Shown: piece after piece, positions 44,934-55,273 of the stretch
Position numbering within the stretch: position 1 is the first letter of the stretch
Layout: every line of letters begins with the position of its first letter
NCBI GenBank assembly: GCA_015057625.1
Contig: SVDZ01000009.1
Span: 1-64,000 of the forward strand
Origin: Lachnospiraceae bacterium
GTDB taxonomy: Bacteria > Bacillota > Clostridia > Lachnospirales > Lachnospiraceae
DNA: 64,000 nt
Reading direction: 5' to 3'
The notes under the pieces: model-generated
The model's database searches: none
The model's input: only the letters and a program-made list of their open reading frames with translations
What the model was told of the DNA's origin: nothing
Made by a program: the position numbers and the translations under genes

Positions 44934-45335
44934 TTACCAAACAAACGCGAGAACTTCTCCACCAACGTTTTCTTTTCTAGCAACCTTATCTGTAACTATT
45001 CCTTTATTAGTAGAAATAATTGCAATTCCTAAACCACCAAGTACTCTTGGAAGTTCGTCTTTACCAGCGTAAACACGAAGACCTGGCTTAGAGATTTTCT
45101 TAATACCTGTAATGACTTTTTCATTTTTGTCTTTACCGTATTTTAATGTAATTCTAATAACGTCAAAGTTACCATCTTTAACGATTTCGTACTTTGTGAT
45201 ATATCCTTCATTAACAAGAATATCAGCGATAGCTAATTTCATTTTTGATGAAGGTACATCAACTGTATCATGTTTAGCAGTATTTGCATTACGGATTCTT
45301 GTAAGCATATCTGCGATTGGATCACTCATAGTCAT
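44934..45335 (-). CDS. rpsH: Ribosomal protein S8
   Basis: 133 residues. [20 protein letters not shown] start and [19 protein letters not shown] near the end. S8 is a primary rRNA-binding assembly protein and an autoregulator in some bacteria. Confidence 0.97.
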   Translation of the reverse strand: MTMSDPIADMLTRIRNANTAKHDTVDVPSSKMKLAIADILVNEGYITKYEIVKDGNFDVIRITLKYGKDKNEKVITGIKKISKPGLRVYAGKDELPRVLGGLGIAIISTNKGIVTDKVARKENVGGEVLAFVW

Positions 45336-45362
45336 CTTAAAATTCCTCCTAATAAAACTTGA

Positions 45363-45548
45363 TTACCAGCTTGCTTTCTTAACGCCTGGTATCTGTCCCT
45401 TATATGCTAATTCACGGAAGCAAATTCTGCAAATTCCATACTTTCTTAAATATGCGTGTGGACGACCACAAATTCTACAACGGTTGTATTCCTGTGTTGA
45501 GAATTTCGCTTTACGCGCCTGTTTAACTTTCATAGCACTTCTAGCCAT
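45363..45548 (-). CDS. rpsN: Ribosomal protein S14, zinc type
   Basis: 61 residues, the short type Z form. Four Cys in [20 protein letters not shown] bind zinc. Normal order between rplE and rpsH. Confidence 0.97.
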   Translation of the reverse strand: MARSAMKVKQARKAKFSTQEYNRCRICGRPHAYLRKYGICRICFRELAYKGQIPGVKKASW

Positions 45549-45564
45549 GGATTTCCCTCCTTAA

Positions 45565-46104
45565 CTACTTTGCAAATGGCATATTAAATAATGTCAATAA
45601 TTCACGAGCTTCTTCATCAGTGTTAGCTGTAGTAACAAAAATAATGTCCATACCTCTAACCTTATCAACCTTATCGTATTCGATTTCAGGGAAGATAATC
45701 TGCTCTTTCATACCAAGAGCGTAGTTACCTCTTCCATCAAATGCGTTAGGGTTAACACCTCTAAAGTCACGTACACGAGGAAGTGAAAGATTTACTAATC
45801 TATCTAAGAATTCGTACATCTTCTCGCCTCTGAGTGTAACTTTACATCCGATTGGCATACCTTCTCTTAATTTGAAGTTAGCTACTGATTTCTTTGCTCT
45901 TGTTACAACAGCCTTCTGACCAGCGATTGTCTCGAGATCTTTAATTGCTGTATCAAGGATCTTAGCATTTTCCTTAGCTTCGCCAACACCCATATTTATA
46001 ACGATCTTATCAAGTTTTGGAACTTCCATAACATTCTTGTATCCAAACTTTTTAGTCATGGCATCAACTATTTCGTTAGTATATAATTCCTTAAGTCTAC
46101 TCAA
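45565..46104 (-). CDS. rplE: Ribosomal protein L5
   Basis: 179 residues, TTG start with AGGAGG 9 bases upstream and the family's MSRLKELY N-terminus, so the start is firm. [20 protein letters not shown] is typical. L5 binds 5S rRNA. Confidence 0.96.
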   Translation of the reverse strand: MSRLKELYTNEIVDAMTKKFGYKNVMEVPKLDKIVINMGVGEAKENAKILDTAIKDLETIAGQKAVVTRAKKSVANFKLREGMPIGCKVTLRGEKMYEFLDRLVNLSLPRVRDFRGVNPNAFDGRGNYALGMKEQIIFPEIEYDKVDKVRGMDIIFVTTANTDEEARELLTLFNMPFAK

Positions 46105-46126
46105 CTTTCCTGACCTCCTCTCTCAA

Positions 46127-46435
46127 TTAATCAATTACATCGCCTGTAGATTTGGCAACGCGGACTTTCTTTCCGTCTTCAAATTTGTAACCTATTCTTG
46201 TAACATTTCCTTTGTGTACATACATTACATTTGAAGCATCGATTGGTCCTTCCTGAGTAATGATTCCGCCAGTCTGATTAGCAGCGCTTGGCTTTGTGTG
46301 CTTTGTACGCATATTAACGCCTTCAACGATCAAAGTGTTGTTCTCTTTATTTACAGAAACTACTTTGCCTTCTTTAAATTTGTCTTTTCCAGCGATTACT
46401 TTAACAGTATCACCTTTCTTAATCTTCATTGCCAT
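46127..46435 (-). CDS. rplX: Ribosomal protein L24
   Basis: 102 residues from the ATG at 46435 (AGGAGG 8 bases upstream; the open frame extends three codons). KIKKGDTVKVIAGKDKFKEG is the KOW motif. Confidence 0.96.
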   Translation of the reverse strand: MAMKIKKGDTVKVIAGKDKFKEGKVVSVNKENNTLIVEGVNMRTKHTKPSAANQTGGIITQEGPIDASNVMYVHKGNVTRIGYKFEDGKKVRVAKSTGDVID

Positions 46436-46447
46436 ACTGCACACCTC

Positions 46448-46816
46448 CTATAATACTTCCGGTGCCAAAGAAACGATCTTCATAAACTGTTTATCTCTTA
46501 ATTCTCTTGCAACCGGCCCAAAAATACGAGTTCCTCTTGGGGTTTTATCATCTTTAATAATTACAGCAGCATTTTCGTCAAATCTGATGTAAGAACCATC
46601 TTTACGACGAGCGCCTTTAACAGTACGAACTACTACGGCTTTAACAACATCGCCTTTTTTAACAACACCACCTGGTGTTGCATCTTTAACAGTTGCAACG
46701 ATCACATCGCCGATGCTAGCATATCTTCTAGTAGATCCGCCCATTACTCTGATACAAAGTAATTCTTTAGCTCCTGTATTGTCAGCAACTTTAAGTCTAC
46801 TTTCCTGTTGAATCAT
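46448..46816 (-). CDS. rplN: Ribosomal protein L14
   Basis: 122 residues, usual length; [20 protein letters not shown] and [20 protein letters not shown] are signatures. Confidence 0.97.
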   Translation of the reverse strand: MIQQESRLKVADNTGAKELLCIRVMGGSTRRYASIGDVIVATVKDATPGGVVKKGDVVKAVVVRTVKGARRKDGSYIRFDENAAVIIKDDKTPRGTRIFGPVARELRDKQFMKIVSLAPEVL

Positions 46817-46846
46817 GCTGTATTCCTCCTTCTATAAATACGGCTA

Positions 46847-47101
46847 CTATCTAGCCTTCTCAATAATCTCAACAAGTCTCCATCTCTTATCCTTTGATAA
46901 AGGTCTTGTTTCCATAACTTTTACTGTATCACCAATTCCACACTGGTTCTCTTCGTCATGAGCTTTTAATTTGTATGTTCTCTTAACGATTTTGTTATAT
47001 AAAGGATGTTTTACGTTGTCTTCGATTGCAACTACGATTGTCTTGTCCATCTTGTCGCTAACAACTTTACCTGTACGTGTTTTTCTTAAATTTCTTTCCA
47101 C
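46847..47101 (-). CDS. rpsQ: Ribosomal protein S17
   Basis: 84 residues, GTG start with AAGGAG 9 bases upstream. [20 protein letters not shown] and [20 protein letters not shown] are typical. Confidence 0.96.
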   Translation of the reverse strand: MERNLRKTRTGKVVSDKMDKTIVVAIEDNVKHPLYNKIVKRTYKLKAHDEENQCGIGDTVKVMETRPLSKDKRWRLVEIIEKAR

Positions 47102-47120
47102 AACAATTCTCCTTCCTTAA

Positions 47121-47333
47121 CTATTTAGCAGCGTTTGCAGTCTTCTCAACGATTACAGTCTGAATTCTTGCAATGTTTTTTCTAACTTCTTTAATTCTGC
47201 TTGTGTTGTCTAACTGATTTGTTGCGTTCTGGAATCTTAAATTGAAAAGTTCCTTCTTAGCAGCTACTAATTCTTCTTCTAATTCTGCAGCTGATTTTGC
47301 TTTTAAATCTTCTACATATTCTCTAATTTTCAC
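47121..47333 (-). CDS. rpmC: Ribosomal protein L29
   Basis: 70 residues from the GTG at 47333, which matches the family start ([10 protein letters not shown]) and has AGGCGG 8 bases upstream; another GTG lies three codons before. It overlaps the rplP stop by 11 bases. Confidence 0.94.
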   Translation of the reverse strand: MKIREYVEDLKAKSAAELEEELVAAKKELFNLRFQNATNQLDNTSRIKEVRKNIARIQTVIVEKTANAAK

Positions 47334-47760
47334 TGTTATCACCGCCTTCTAATTCTTCACGTGAAACAACTTTACATTTAACTGGAAGTTTGTGTGTAGC
47401 GAGACGTAAAGCTTCTCTAGCTGTCTCTTCTGCAACACCAGAAATTTCAAATAAAACTCTTCCTGGCTTAACTACTGCTACCCAGTATTCAAGAGTACCT
47501 TTTCCGGAACCCATACGTGTTTCAGCTGGTTTTGTAGTTACTGGCTTGTCTGGGAAAATATCGATCCAAACTTTACCACCTCTCTTAATATGACGAGTCA
47601 TAGCAATTCTGGCTGCCTCAATCTGATTTGATTTAATCCAAGCTGGCTCTAATGCAACGATACCAAATTCACCGTAGTTGATTTTGTTACCTCTGCTAGC
47701 TTTTCCTCTCATAGAACCACGGAACTGCTTACGACGTTTAACTCTTTTAGGCATTAACAT
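47323..47760 (-). CDS. rplP: Ribosomal protein L16
   Basis: 145 residues. [20 protein letters not shown] start, usual in Bacillota, coupled to the rpsC stop by one base. [20 protein letters not shown] is diagnostic. Confidence 0.97.
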   Translation of the reverse strand: MLMPKRVKRRKQFRGSMRGKASRGNKINYGEFGIVALEPAWIKSNQIEAARIAMTRHIKRGGKVWIDIFPDKPVTTKPAETRMGSGKGTLEYWVAVVKPGRVLFEISGVAEETAREALRLATHKLPVKCKVVSREELEGGDNSEN

Positions 47761-48413
47761 TATTTAGCACCTCCTTCTTTTGTAGGAAGGATTTCACCTT
47801 TGTAAATCCAAACTTTAACACCAACTTTTCCATAAGTTGTGTCAGCTTCTGCGAAACCATAATCAATATCAGCTCTTAATGTCTGAAGTGGAATAGTTCC
47901 TTCGCTGTAGAACTCTGTACGAGCCATATCAGCACCGCCGAGACGTCCTGAAACTGATGTCTTAATACCAAGAGCACCACTCTTCATAGTTCTGCTCATG
48001 CAAGACTTCATAGCTCTTCTGAATGTAACACGGTTCTCAAGCTGTAAAGCAATGTTCTCAGCTACTAACTGAGCGTCCTTATCCGGTCTCTTAACTTCTT
48101 TAACGTCGATGAATAATTTCTTATTACCGTCAACCATCTTCTGAACTTCTGCTTTAACTTTCTCGATTTCAGCACCACCCTTACCGATTACGATACCAGG
48201 CTTAGCTGTATAAACATTTACTCTTACCCTATCAGATGCTCTTTCGATTTCAATTTTTGAAACGCCAGAGTTGTATAATCTGTTCTTAAGGTATTTTCTA
48301 ATCTTATAATCTTCTACTAAATTATCAGCGAAATCAGCTTCAGCATACCATTTGGAATCCCAATCTTTAATAACGCCGACTCTTAAACCATGAGGATTAA
48401 CTTTCTGTCCCAT
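47760..48413 (-). CDS. rpsC: Ribosomal protein S3
   Basis: 217 residues. [20 protein letters not shown] start, KH domain with [14 protein letters not shown]. One-base overlap with rplP. Confidence 0.97.
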   Translation of the reverse strand: MGQKVNPHGLRVGVIKDWDSKWYAEADFADNLVEDYKIRKYLKNRLYNSGVSKIEIERASDRVRVNVYTAKPGIVIGKGGAEIEKVKAEVQKMVDGNKKLFIDVKEVKRPDKDAQLVAENIALQLENRVTFRRAMKSCMSRTMKSGALGIKTSVSGRLGGADMARTEFYSEGTIPLQTLRADIDYGFAEADTTYGKVGVKVWIYKGEILPTKEGGAK

Positions 48414-48425
48414 ACTTGCCTCCTA

Positions 48426-48812
48426 TTATCTTTCATCAAGCACGATAGTGATGTGGCTTGTTCTCTTTTCGATTCTGTAAGCTCTACCCTGTGCTCTTGG
48501 TTTGATTCTCTTCATTGTAGGTGCCTTGTTTGCATAGCACTCTGCGATGTAAAGATCTTCAACATTCATATTGTTGTTGTTTTCAGCGTTAGCTACTGCT
48601 GAATTTAATAATTTCAAAATTACGCTTGATGCATATCTTGGGTTGTATGTTAAAAGACCGATTGCACTCTTAACATCTTTACCTCTAATGGCATCTAATA
48701 CGAAACATGCTTTCTGTACAGACACTCTTGCGTAAGATAACTTAGCTGATGGTCTTGTATCTTTGTTAGCATTTCTTTCTCTCTTTATCTGGGATCTATG
48801 TCCTTTTGCCAT
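48426..48812 (-). CDS. rplV: Ribosomal protein L22
   Basis: 128 residues. KLSYARVSVQKACFVLDAIR and KRIKPRAQGRAYRIEKRTSH, the loop that reaches the peptide exit tunnel, are clear. Confidence 0.97.
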   Translation of the reverse strand: MAKGHRSQIKRERNANKDTRPSAKLSYARVSVQKACFVLDAIRGKDVKSAIGLLTYNPRYASSVILKLLNSAVANAENNNNMNVEDLYIAECYANKAPTMKRIKPRAQGRAYRIEKRTSHITIVLDER

Positions 48813-48842
48813 AGATGAGACCTCCTTTCAAATTACAAGCAA

Positions 48843-49118
48843 TTATCTGCCCTTCTTCTCGTCTTTTCCATGTCCTTTGTAAGTTCTAGTAGCAACAAAT
48901 TCACCAAGTTTATGTCCAACCATATCTTCTGTAACATATACTGGAACATGCTTTCTACCGTCATGAACAGCGATTGTATGTCCAACCATTTGTGGGAAAA
49001 TTGTAGAACGTCTTGACCAAGTCTTAACAACTGTCTTATCGTTTGACTCGTTCAATGCGTTAATCTTCTTTAATAAGCTCTCATCCGCAAATGGGCCTTT
49101 CTTTAATGATCTAGCCAT
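48843..49118 (-). CDS. rpsS: Ribosomal protein S19
   Basis: 91 residues. [19 protein letters not shown] and [20 protein letters not shown] are diagnostic. AGGAGG upstream. Confidence 0.97.
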   Translation of the reverse strand: MARSLKKGPFADESLLKKINALNESNDKTVVKTWSRRSTIFPQMVGHTIAVHDGRKHVPVYVTEDMVGHKLGEFVATRTYKGHGKDEKKGR

Positions 49119-49131
49119 TAGTTCCTACCTC

Positions 49132-49974
49132 CTACTTCATATTCTTTCCATCACGTCTTCTGATGATCATCTTGTTAGACTGTTTATGTTTCTTACGAGT
49201 CTTCAAACCAAGTGCTGGTTTACCCCATGGTGTACATGGACCTGGACGACCGATTGGTGCACGTCCTTCACCACCACCGTGTGGATGATCATTAGGGTTC
49301 ATAACAGAACCACGAACTGTAGGTCTGATTCCCATGTTACGTTTACGTCCTGCTTTACCAATGTTTACAAGACCATGTTCTACATTACCTACTGTACCGA
49401 TTGTTGCACGGCAGATAATTGGAACCATTCTCATTTCGCCTGAAGGAAGTCTTAAGATTGCGTACTTTCCTTCTTTAGCCATTAACTGAGCTGAACCACC
49501 GGCTGCACGAACTAACTGTCCGCCCTTGCCAGGATATAACTCAATGTTGTGGATTTCTGTACCAACAGGGATTGCTGAAAGTGGTAAACAGTTACCAATC
49601 TTTGCTTCAGCGTTCTCACCGTTCATAAGAACATCTCCAACCTTTAATCCAACTGGAGCGATGATATAAGCCTTCTCGCCATCTGCATAGCAAAGAAGTG
49701 CGATATTTGCTGTTCTGTTTGGATCGTATTCGATACTTTTAACAGTTGCAGGGATATCATCTTTTCTTCTCTTGAAGTCGATTATTCTATATTTTCTTCT
49801 AGATCCACCACCGTGGTGTCTAACTGTAATCTTACCCTGAGCATTACGACCTGCTGTTTTCTTCTTAGAAACTACTAAAGATTTCTCTGGAACCTCTTTT
49901 GTGATTTCTGCCTTATCAAGCATTGTCATAGCTCTTCTTGAAGGTGTATATGGGTTAAATGTCTTAATTCCCAT
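49132..49974 (-). CDS. rplB: Ribosomal protein L2
   Basis: 280 residues, usual length. [20 protein letters not shown] and the conserved [20 protein letters not shown] near the peptidyl transferase centre. Confidence 0.98.
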   Translation of the reverse strand: MGIKTFNPYTPSRRAMTMLDKAEITKEVPEKSLVVSKKKTAGRNAQGKITVRHHGGGSRRKYRIIDFKRRKDDIPATVKSIEYDPNRTANIALLCYADGEKAYIIAPVGLKVGDVLMNGENAEAKIGNCLPLSAIPVGTEIHNIELYPGKGGQLVRAAGGSAQLMAKEGKYAILRLPSGEMRMVPIICRATIGTVGNVEHGLVNIGKAGRKRNMGIRPTVRGSVMNPNDHPHGGGEGRAPIGRPGPCTPWGKPALGLKTRKKHKQSNKMIIRRRDGKNMK

Positions 49975-50007
49975 TTTGTTTCTCCTTTCAAACTACTGCT
50001 TTAAATC

Positions 50008-50307
50008 TTAAAGACCTGCAAAAATTTCGATATCAGCACTTTCAGCTGTAAGCTGAACAACTGCTTTCTTCTTTGCTGCTGTCTTTCCAACTACCATTCC
50101 TCTTCTACGGTTCTTTCCGTTAACGTTCATTGTGCTAACGCTTGCAACCTTTGTTCCTTCGAACATTTTCTCAACTGCTTCTTTAACCTGAGACTTTGTT
50201 GCGTCTGTGTGTACGTAGAATGTGTATTTCTTTTCTGCCATAGCGTTCATGCTCTTCTCAGTAATAACTGGAGAGAGGATTACGTCATAATACTTGATAC
50301 TTGCCAT
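50008..50307 (-). CDS. rplW: Ribosomal protein L23
   Basis: 99 residues. [20 protein letters not shown] and [20 protein letters not shown]. Start overlaps the rplD stop by one base. L23 sits at the tunnel exit and docks trigger factor and SRP. Confidence 0.97.
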   Translation of the reverse strand: MASIKYYDVILSPVITEKSMNAMAEKKYTFYVHTDATKSQVKEAVEKMFEGTKVASVSTMNVNGKNRRRGMVVGKTAAKKKAVVQLTAESADIEIFAGL

Positions 50308-50927
50308 TATGCATACACCTCCTCAATTTTTGCTACAGCTGCCTTCTCTACAACAACGCTGTCATATTTAAGAATGTCATATACGTTGATTGTGTTTGTA
50401 GAAGCTGTCTTTACTGTAGGAATATTCTTTGCTGATAATACAACGTTCTTATCATTTGATTCTGTGATAACTAATGCTTTTTCAACATTTAAGTTAGACA
50501 TAACCTTTGCAAATTCCTTTGTCTTAGGTGCGTCAAACTTAAGTTCATCAACAACGATAAATTTGTTTGTATTAACTTTATCTGTGAGTGCAGACTTAAG
50601 AGCCGCTCTCTTCTCTTTCTTATTCATCTTGAATGAATAATCTCTTGGTACTGGTGCGAATACTACTCCACCACCTGTCCACTGTGGAGATCTTGTAGAA
50701 CCCTGTCTTGCATGACCTGTTCCCTTCTGTCTCCATGGCTTTCTTCCGCCGCCGCTTACTTCAGAACGTGTTTTAGCTTTCTGTGTTCCCTGACGGTTGT
50801 TTGCAAGCTGATTAACTACAGCCATGTGTACTAAGTGTTCATTTACTTCAACACCAAATACTGCGTCGCTAAGTTCGATTTCTCCAACCTGGCTTCCTTC
50901 CATATTTAAAACAGATACTTTTGCCAT
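50307..50927 (-). CDS. rplD: Ribosomal protein L4
   Basis: 206 residues. [20 protein letters not shown] and [19 protein letters not shown] are the L4 loop that lines the tunnel. L4 is an autoregulator of the S10 operon in some bacteria. Confidence 0.97.
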   Translation of the reverse strand: MAKVSVLNMEGSQVGEIELSDAVFGVEVNEHLVHMAVVNQLANNRQGTQKAKTRSEVSGGGRKPWRQKGTGHARQGSTRSPQWTGGGVVFAPVPRDYSFKMNKKEKRAALKSALTDKVNTNKFIVVDELKFDAPKTKEFAKVMSNLNVEKALVITESNDKNVVLSAKNIPTVKTASTNTINVYDILKYDSVVVEKAAVAKIEEVYA

Positions 50928-50950
50928 CTGCCTGTTCCTCCTTCCAAAAT

Positions 50951-51586
50951 CTATTTACCGGATTTAACTGTCTCTTTAATAGTAACTAAAGCTTTCTTTG
51001 GTCCCGGTACAGCACCTTTTACTAAAAGTAAGTTGTTGTCTACGTCAACTCTTACGATTTCAAGATTCTGAACAGTTACTTTCTTAGCTCCCATATGTCC
51101 AGGCATCTTCTTACCTTTGAATACCTTACTTGGGCTAGAACAAGCACCGTTTGAACCTGCGTGACGATGATACTTAGAACCGTGAGCCATAGGTCCTCTT
51201 GACTGACCATGTCTCTTAATTGCGCCCTGGAATCCTTTTCCCTTTGCAATTGCTGTTGCGTCTACCTTATCGCCAGCTTCAAAGATGTCTGCTTTGATTT
51301 CGTCTGCTACTGAATATTCTTCAGCGTTTTCAAATTTGAATTCTCTTACAAATCTCTTGTAAGAAACTCCTGCTTTGTCGAACATTCCCTTCATTGGTTT
51401 GTTCACTAATTTTTCTCTCTTGTCAACGAATCCTACCTGTACAGCGCTGTATCCATCATTCTCTACTGTCTTTACCTGAGTAACAGCACATGGACCTGCC
51501 TGAAGTACAGTAACTGGTATTAAAGCACCGTCTTCGTTGAAGATCTGAGTCATTCCGACTTTTGTTGCCAAAATAGCTTTCTTCAT
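50951..51586 (-). CDS. rplC: Ribosomal protein L3
   Basis: 211 residues. [20 protein letters not shown] start and [21 protein letters not shown] 118-base gap with a GATCGCG/CGCGATC hairpin (51613-51630) separates it from rpsJ. Confidence 0.97.
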   Translation of the reverse strand: MKKAILATKVGMTQIFNEDGALIPVTVLQAGPCAVTQVKTVENDGYSAVQVGFVDKREKLVNKPMKGMFDKAGVSYKRFVREFKFENAEEYSVADEIKADIFEAGDKVDATAIAKGKGFQGAIKRHGQSRGPMAHGSKYHRHAGSNGACSSPSKVFKGKKMPGHMGAKKVTVQNLEIVRVDVDNNLLLVKGAVPGPKKALVTIKETVKSGK

Positions 51587-51704
51587 TTTAATTACCTCCT
51601 GTTAATCTACAGCGGATCGCGTATCCGCGATCATCCTAGAACAGTTCCAATTAGAATTTAATCTATTTAAACCTTCAAGGATAATTCACTCATTTGTGGA
51701 TGAA

Positions 51705-52022
51705 TTACTTATTCTTCATCTTAATATCGATGTAAACACCTGCTGGCATTTCGATTCTTGTTAATGAATCAACAGCCTTCTGAGTTGGTGCTACGATATC
51801 GATAAGTCTCTTATGAGTTCTCTGTTCAAACTGTTCTCTTGAATCTTTGTACTTGTGTACAGCTCTAAGAATTGTTACCACTTCCTTCTTTGTTGGAAGA
51901 GGTACAGGACCACTAACTTCTGCTCCTGCATTCTTAACAGTTTCAACAATTTTTGCAGCTGACTGATCGATTAATTTGTGATCGTAAGCTTTCAATGTGA
52001 TTCTCATTACTTGACTTGCCAT
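51705..52022 (-). CDS. rpsJ: Ribosomal protein S10
   Basis: 105 residues. [20 protein letters not shown] and [20 protein letters not shown] are diagnostic. First gene of the superoperon, behind a leader of about 238 nt. Confidence 0.97.
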   Translation of the reverse strand: MASQVMRITLKAYDHKLIDQSAAKIVETVKNAGAEVSGPVPLPTKKEVVTILRAVHKYKDSREQFEQRTHKRLIDIVAPTQKAVDSLTRIEMPAGVYIDIKMKNK

Positions 52023-52260
52023 AAAAAAAGCCGCCTCCTTTTCGTACTTTGATTAGCACGACAAGCGGTGACTGTACAACTTTTCCGTGTGTGTCGCGTT
52101 TGACCTGCAAACCGATTTAACACACGTGTTTCCACTCAAGCGGTGGACCTATATTTAGTACAGTGACTTGTCGCCAGTTTCCTAACTTGACATTCGCTCC
52201 ACAGAAAACCTGCAATTTACATGCAGCAACCTCATGCTTCACAGCTATCATGTCACAGCA
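52023..52260 (-). ncRNA. Structured leader of the S10 operon
   Basis: The untranslated region between the promoter and rpsJ. It holds complementary stretches (ACTGTAC near 52071 with GTACAGT near 52158) and a repeated CAAGCGGTG motif (52061 and 52138). A ribosomal-protein autoregulatory leader is likely by position; I cannot match a named family. Confidence 0.5.
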
Positions 52261-52266
52261 AGAATT

Positions 52267-52295
52267 AGTATACACTAATAATTTCCATTATGCAA
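52267..52295 (-). promoter_or_regulatory. Promoter of the S10 operon
   Basis: TTGCAT (52295-52290), a 17-bp spacer and TATACT (52272-52267) on the minus strand. Confidence 0.8.
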
Positions 52296-52640
52296 CCCTA
52301 TTTTTGATATTTTTTTAACTAATTCAGCACTTTCTTATTCATATTTGAAAGTCATTTTGCATATGCCTTTATATATATAATAGAAGAAACTCTTAATTTC
52401 GTAAAAATTGATCATCCCTACTCTTCTATTTATTAATATTTATATGGTATTTATTGACTTTTTTTATTATAATATGTAAGATTTAATATGACAATATAGT
52501 ACGTTTATTTAATTAAATAGTGTTGGTAAATGTTTATTTTGAATGACAGCACATATAACTAAGAAGTAAATGTCCCCCTCCTCTAAACAAAGTGAAGGTG
52601 GGGTAAGAAAATTTACTGAGTAGGGGGCCAATCTCCTTCT
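52296..52640 (+). promoter_or_regulatory. AT-rich region with promoter and alternative-pairing 5' structure
   Basis: A possible plus-strand promoter is TTGACT (52454-52459) with TAAGAT (52477-52482). Further on, GTAAAT (52566-52571) and CCCCCT (52574-52579) can pair with ATTTAC (52611-52616) and AGGGGG (52622-52627) in crossed order, a pseudoknot. CCCC can also pair with the nearer GGTGGGG (52597-52603). It would lie in the 5' region of the methyltransferase transcript. Confidence 0.4.
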
Positions 52641-52767
52641 CAGTTATAAGCCTCCGGCGGATTGCAGAAATGCGCAGATGAAAATGTCAGCATGAGATAA
52701 CTTACAGAGTAAATTATCTCATGACTGACGCGCATTTCGCAGCAAGAACGCTGAGGCGTTCTTGAAT
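52641..52767 (+). repeat. Dispersed intergenic repeat, copy B, with long internal hairpin
   Basis: It begins CAGTTATAAGCCTCCGG and ends with GCATTTCGCAGCAAGA and the hairpin CAAGAACGC/GCGTTCTTG. A strong hairpin (GTCAGCATGAGATAA / TTATCTCATG-A-CTGAC, 52686-52729) and flanking GAAATGCGC / GCGCATTTC lie inside. The ends match copy C at 56842-56894. Confidence 0.65.
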
Positions 52768-52810
52768 TTTAACATTACTATAATAATCAAAATTTACATT
52801 GGAGGTTGCT

Positions 52811-53683
52811 ATGTGGTTAGCAGATAACTGGAAAGATTACGAAGTAATTGACACCTCAGGAGGAGAAAAATTAGAACGTTGGGGAAATTTCATTCTTGTC
52901 AGACCTGATCCTCAGGTTATTTGGAACACACCAAAGGACAAACAATGGAAAAATATCAACGCCCATTATCACAGAAGTAAAAAGGGTGGTGGTCAATGGG
53001 AATTCATCGACCTCCCGGAACAGTGGACAATAAACTACAAATCATTGACTTTTAATCTCAAGCCATTTAGTTTTAAACATACAGGTTTGTTTCCTGAGCA
53101 GGCTGCAAATTGGGATTGGTTTTCTTCTATTATAAAGAACGCATCTAAAACAACCAATCGCCCTATTAAAGTACTTAACCTTTTTGCATATACCGGAGGT
53201 GCTACATTGGCTGCTGCAGCTGCAGGAGCACATGTAACTCACGTTGACGCTTCAAAAGGTATGGTTACTTGGGCAAAAGAGAACGCCGCTTCTTCCGGTC
53301 TTGGCGATGCCCCAATAAGATGGCTTGTGGATGACTGCATCAAATTTGTTAAAAGAGAAATCAGACGAGGCAACAAATATGACGGCATCATTATGGACCC
53401 ACCATCTTACGGCAGAGGCCCCGGTGGAGAAATTTGGAAAATAGAAGATTGTTTCTACGACTTTATCAAATTGTGTACAGAAATATTATCGGAGGACGCT
53501 TTGTTTTTCCTTGTGAATTCTTACACAACGGGATTTGCTCCATCAGTTTTATCATATATGATTTCAACTGAGGTCGTAAGCAAATTTGGCGGACACGTAA
53601 TCGCTGACGAGCTAGGTTTACCTGTTTCAAAAAACGGATTAGTACTTCCGTGTGGTTCTTCAGGTCGTTGGGAACGTTCTTAA
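52811..53683 (+). CDS. SAM-dependent rRNA (cytosine-C5) methyltransferase-like protein
   Basis: 290 residues from the ATG at 52811 (GGAGG 5 bases upstream). The Rossmann methyltransferase fold is clear: VLNLFAYTGGATLAAAAAG (motif I) near 118-136, HVDASKGM, and the MDPPSYGRGPGG catalytic loop near 195. It resembles RlmI/RlmK-type 23S rRNA methyltransferases but lacks the PUA domain and the Cys pair is not evident, so the exact target is open. Confidence 0.82.
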   Translation: MWLADNWKDYEVIDTSGGEKLERWGNFILVRPDPQVIWNTPKDKQWKNINAHYHRSKKGGGQWEFIDLPEQWTINYKSLTFNLKPFSFKHTGLFPEQAANWDWFSSIIKNASKTTNRPIKVLNLFAYTGGATLAAAAAGAHVTHVDASKGMVTWAKENAASSGLGDAPIRWLVDDCIKFVKREIRRGNKYDGIIMDPPSYGRGPGGEIWKIEDCFYDFIKLCTEILSEDALFFLVNSYTTGFAPSVLSYMISTEVVSKFGGHVIADELGLPVSKNGLVLPCGSSGRWERS

Positions 53684-53740
53684 TTAAATTTACATATATA
53701 TGTTTCTTATGGTTGGTATAGTAAAAAGGGAGGAATAACT

Positions 53741-54202
53741 ATGACTATCAACTCACTAAGCGAAGGTACAGAAATCCTTCGTAGGAACACACCTATCGCC
53801 AGAGTAAAGATGGCAATAGGCGAAGACATTACTTTAGAATCTGTTTATGAAGCAGCAAAGCCTCTAATAACGGATGCCGAACTTGGTGATTATCTTAATA
53901 ATGTAATTGATGATATTGGCTACACCAAGTCAGAAGTTATAGAAAAAGCCAACATTGACGAAATTATGGCTTTTCAGATTTTTACAGGATTAGTACATCC
54001 GACATTCAATACTTTACTCAGAATTTGTATTGCAGCCGGATTCACATTAGACGAGACACAAAATGCCATTGAGTTAGCAGGATATACCCGTTTGAACGAA
54101 GCAAACAAACGAGATGAGATATTAATCAGAGGTATCACATATATGAAACCGATTAATGCTCTCAACCACCTGTTATACGAGATGGGAGATACATTATTAT
54201 AA
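53741..54202 (+). CDS. Small HTH-like protein
   Basis: 153 residues, mainly helical. The stretch VHPTFNTLLRICIAAGFTLD, then AGYTRLNEANKRDEILIRGI is like the C-terminal part of Xre-type HTH proteins of Lachnospiraceae. It probably regulates transcription; no partner can be named. AGGGAGG before the ATG. Confidence 0.6.
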   Translation: MTINSLSEGTEILRRNTPIARVKMAIGEDITLESVYEAAKPLITDAELGDYLNNVIDDIGYTKSEVIEKANIDEIMAFQIFTGLVHPTFNTLLRICIAAGFTLDETQNAIELAGYTRLNEANKRDEILIRGITYMKPINALNHLLYEMGDTLL

Positions 54203-54215
54203 ATATCTGCAAATT

Positions 54216-54265
54216 AAAAAATAGGAAATGGCGTCAGTAAAACACTAACACCATTTCCTATTTTT
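54216..54265. terminator. Bidirectional terminator
   Basis: A 15-bp stem with inner interruptions (AAAAATAGGAAATGG / CCATTTCCTATTTTT) between the HTH-like gene and the convergent WYL regulator. Confidence 0.88.
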
Positions 54266-54275
54266 ATTGCAGACA

Positions 54276-55262
54276 TTAAATGTCATATTGTTCTTTTAAT
54301 CTGTTTATCTCTTTTTTGACCATTTCCAAAACATTGGCTGGTTCAATTATTTTAACTCCACTTCCAAGTCCAAATATCCAGCCTAGAAACTGTTGACTAA
54401 GAGCAACATCTACCACTACTGTAAAATGCTCATCATCTGCAACTACCGGCATAACATCTTTTCCAAATCTATCAATTATTACACCTATATAATCGTTGTC
54501 ACATAACAGTTTTATCTTTTGTTCTTCACCATCAAACATTCCAAATCGCTTTTTAGCATAAACAGCCACGTCAAATTCTTTAAGAAGCTCTATCCCCTCT
54601 CTCTTATCATCAGTAAGCTGTATTTCTTTTATCTTATCGACACGGTAATGTTTTTGTTTCCCTGCCTCACTGTCATAAGCAACAAGATAGTAGTTTTCGT
54701 CATCCCAAGACAGTGCCAGGGGACTGACTTCATACAATTTACCATCTTTCCTTGCACTTAACTGTTTTTTCAAATTATAGTTGCAGTACTTAAATCTGAC
54801 TCTCACATTTTCGGCAATCGCTTCATGAATTGCATCTACATTATAATAGATGTTTTCATTCAAGGTTTTATTTCTATTGGCAACGTAAACCTGTCTGTGA
54901 AGCATTTTAGCCTGATAAATACTGGTAAGATTTTCAATTTTTTTAATTAGCTCATTTGACTTCTTTGCAGTAATAAACTTTGAGCACTGCACCGAATCAA
55001 CCAGCAGTTTCAATTCTGCCAAATCAAAATCTCTGGAAACAAGACTGTAGCCTCTACTTCTCCCCTCGCCTTTCATAACAATATCAAAGCCAAAATCTGT
55101 CAGAAGTGCGATATCATTATAGATAGCTTTACGTTCAGCTTCTATACCCACTTTTTCGAGTTCTTCAAGAATCTGTTTCATAGTCAGCGAATGTTTTTCA
55201 TCTGTCTTGGTCAAAAACAGCTTCATTAAATACAATATTTTCTGTTTCTTTGCAGTTGCCAT
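54276..55262 (-). CDS. WYL-domain transcriptional regulator
   Basis: 328 residues. The N-terminal winged helix (TMKQILEELEKVGIEAERKA-like) is followed by the WYL domain from about 150: VRFKYCNYNLKKQL, YEVSPLALSWDDENYYLVAY, HYRVDKIKEI, and a C-terminal WCX extension (VVVDVALSQQFLGWIFGLG). WYL regulators bind nucleic-acid ligands and often sit with DNA-damage or defence genes. Here neighbours are a convergent HTH gene and rhomboid, which give no target. GGAGG before the ATG. Confidence 0.87.
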   Translation of the reverse strand: MATAKKQKILYLMKLFLTKTDEKHSLTMKQILEELEKVGIEAERKAIYNDIALLTDFGFDIVMKGEGRSRGYSLVSRDFDLAELKLLVDSVQCSKFITAKKSNELIKKIENLTSIYQAKMLHRQVYVANRNKTLNENIYYNVDAIHEAIAENVRVRFKYCNYNLKKQLSARKDGKLYEVSPLALSWDDENYYLVAYDSEAGKQKHYRVDKIKEIQLTDDKREGIELLKEFDVAVYAKKRFGMFDGEEQKIKLLCDNDYIGVIIDRFGKDVMPVVADDEHFTVVVDVALSQQFLGWIFGLGSGVKIIEPANVLEMVKKEINRLKEQYDI

Positions 55263-55273
55263 TTTTCCTCCAA

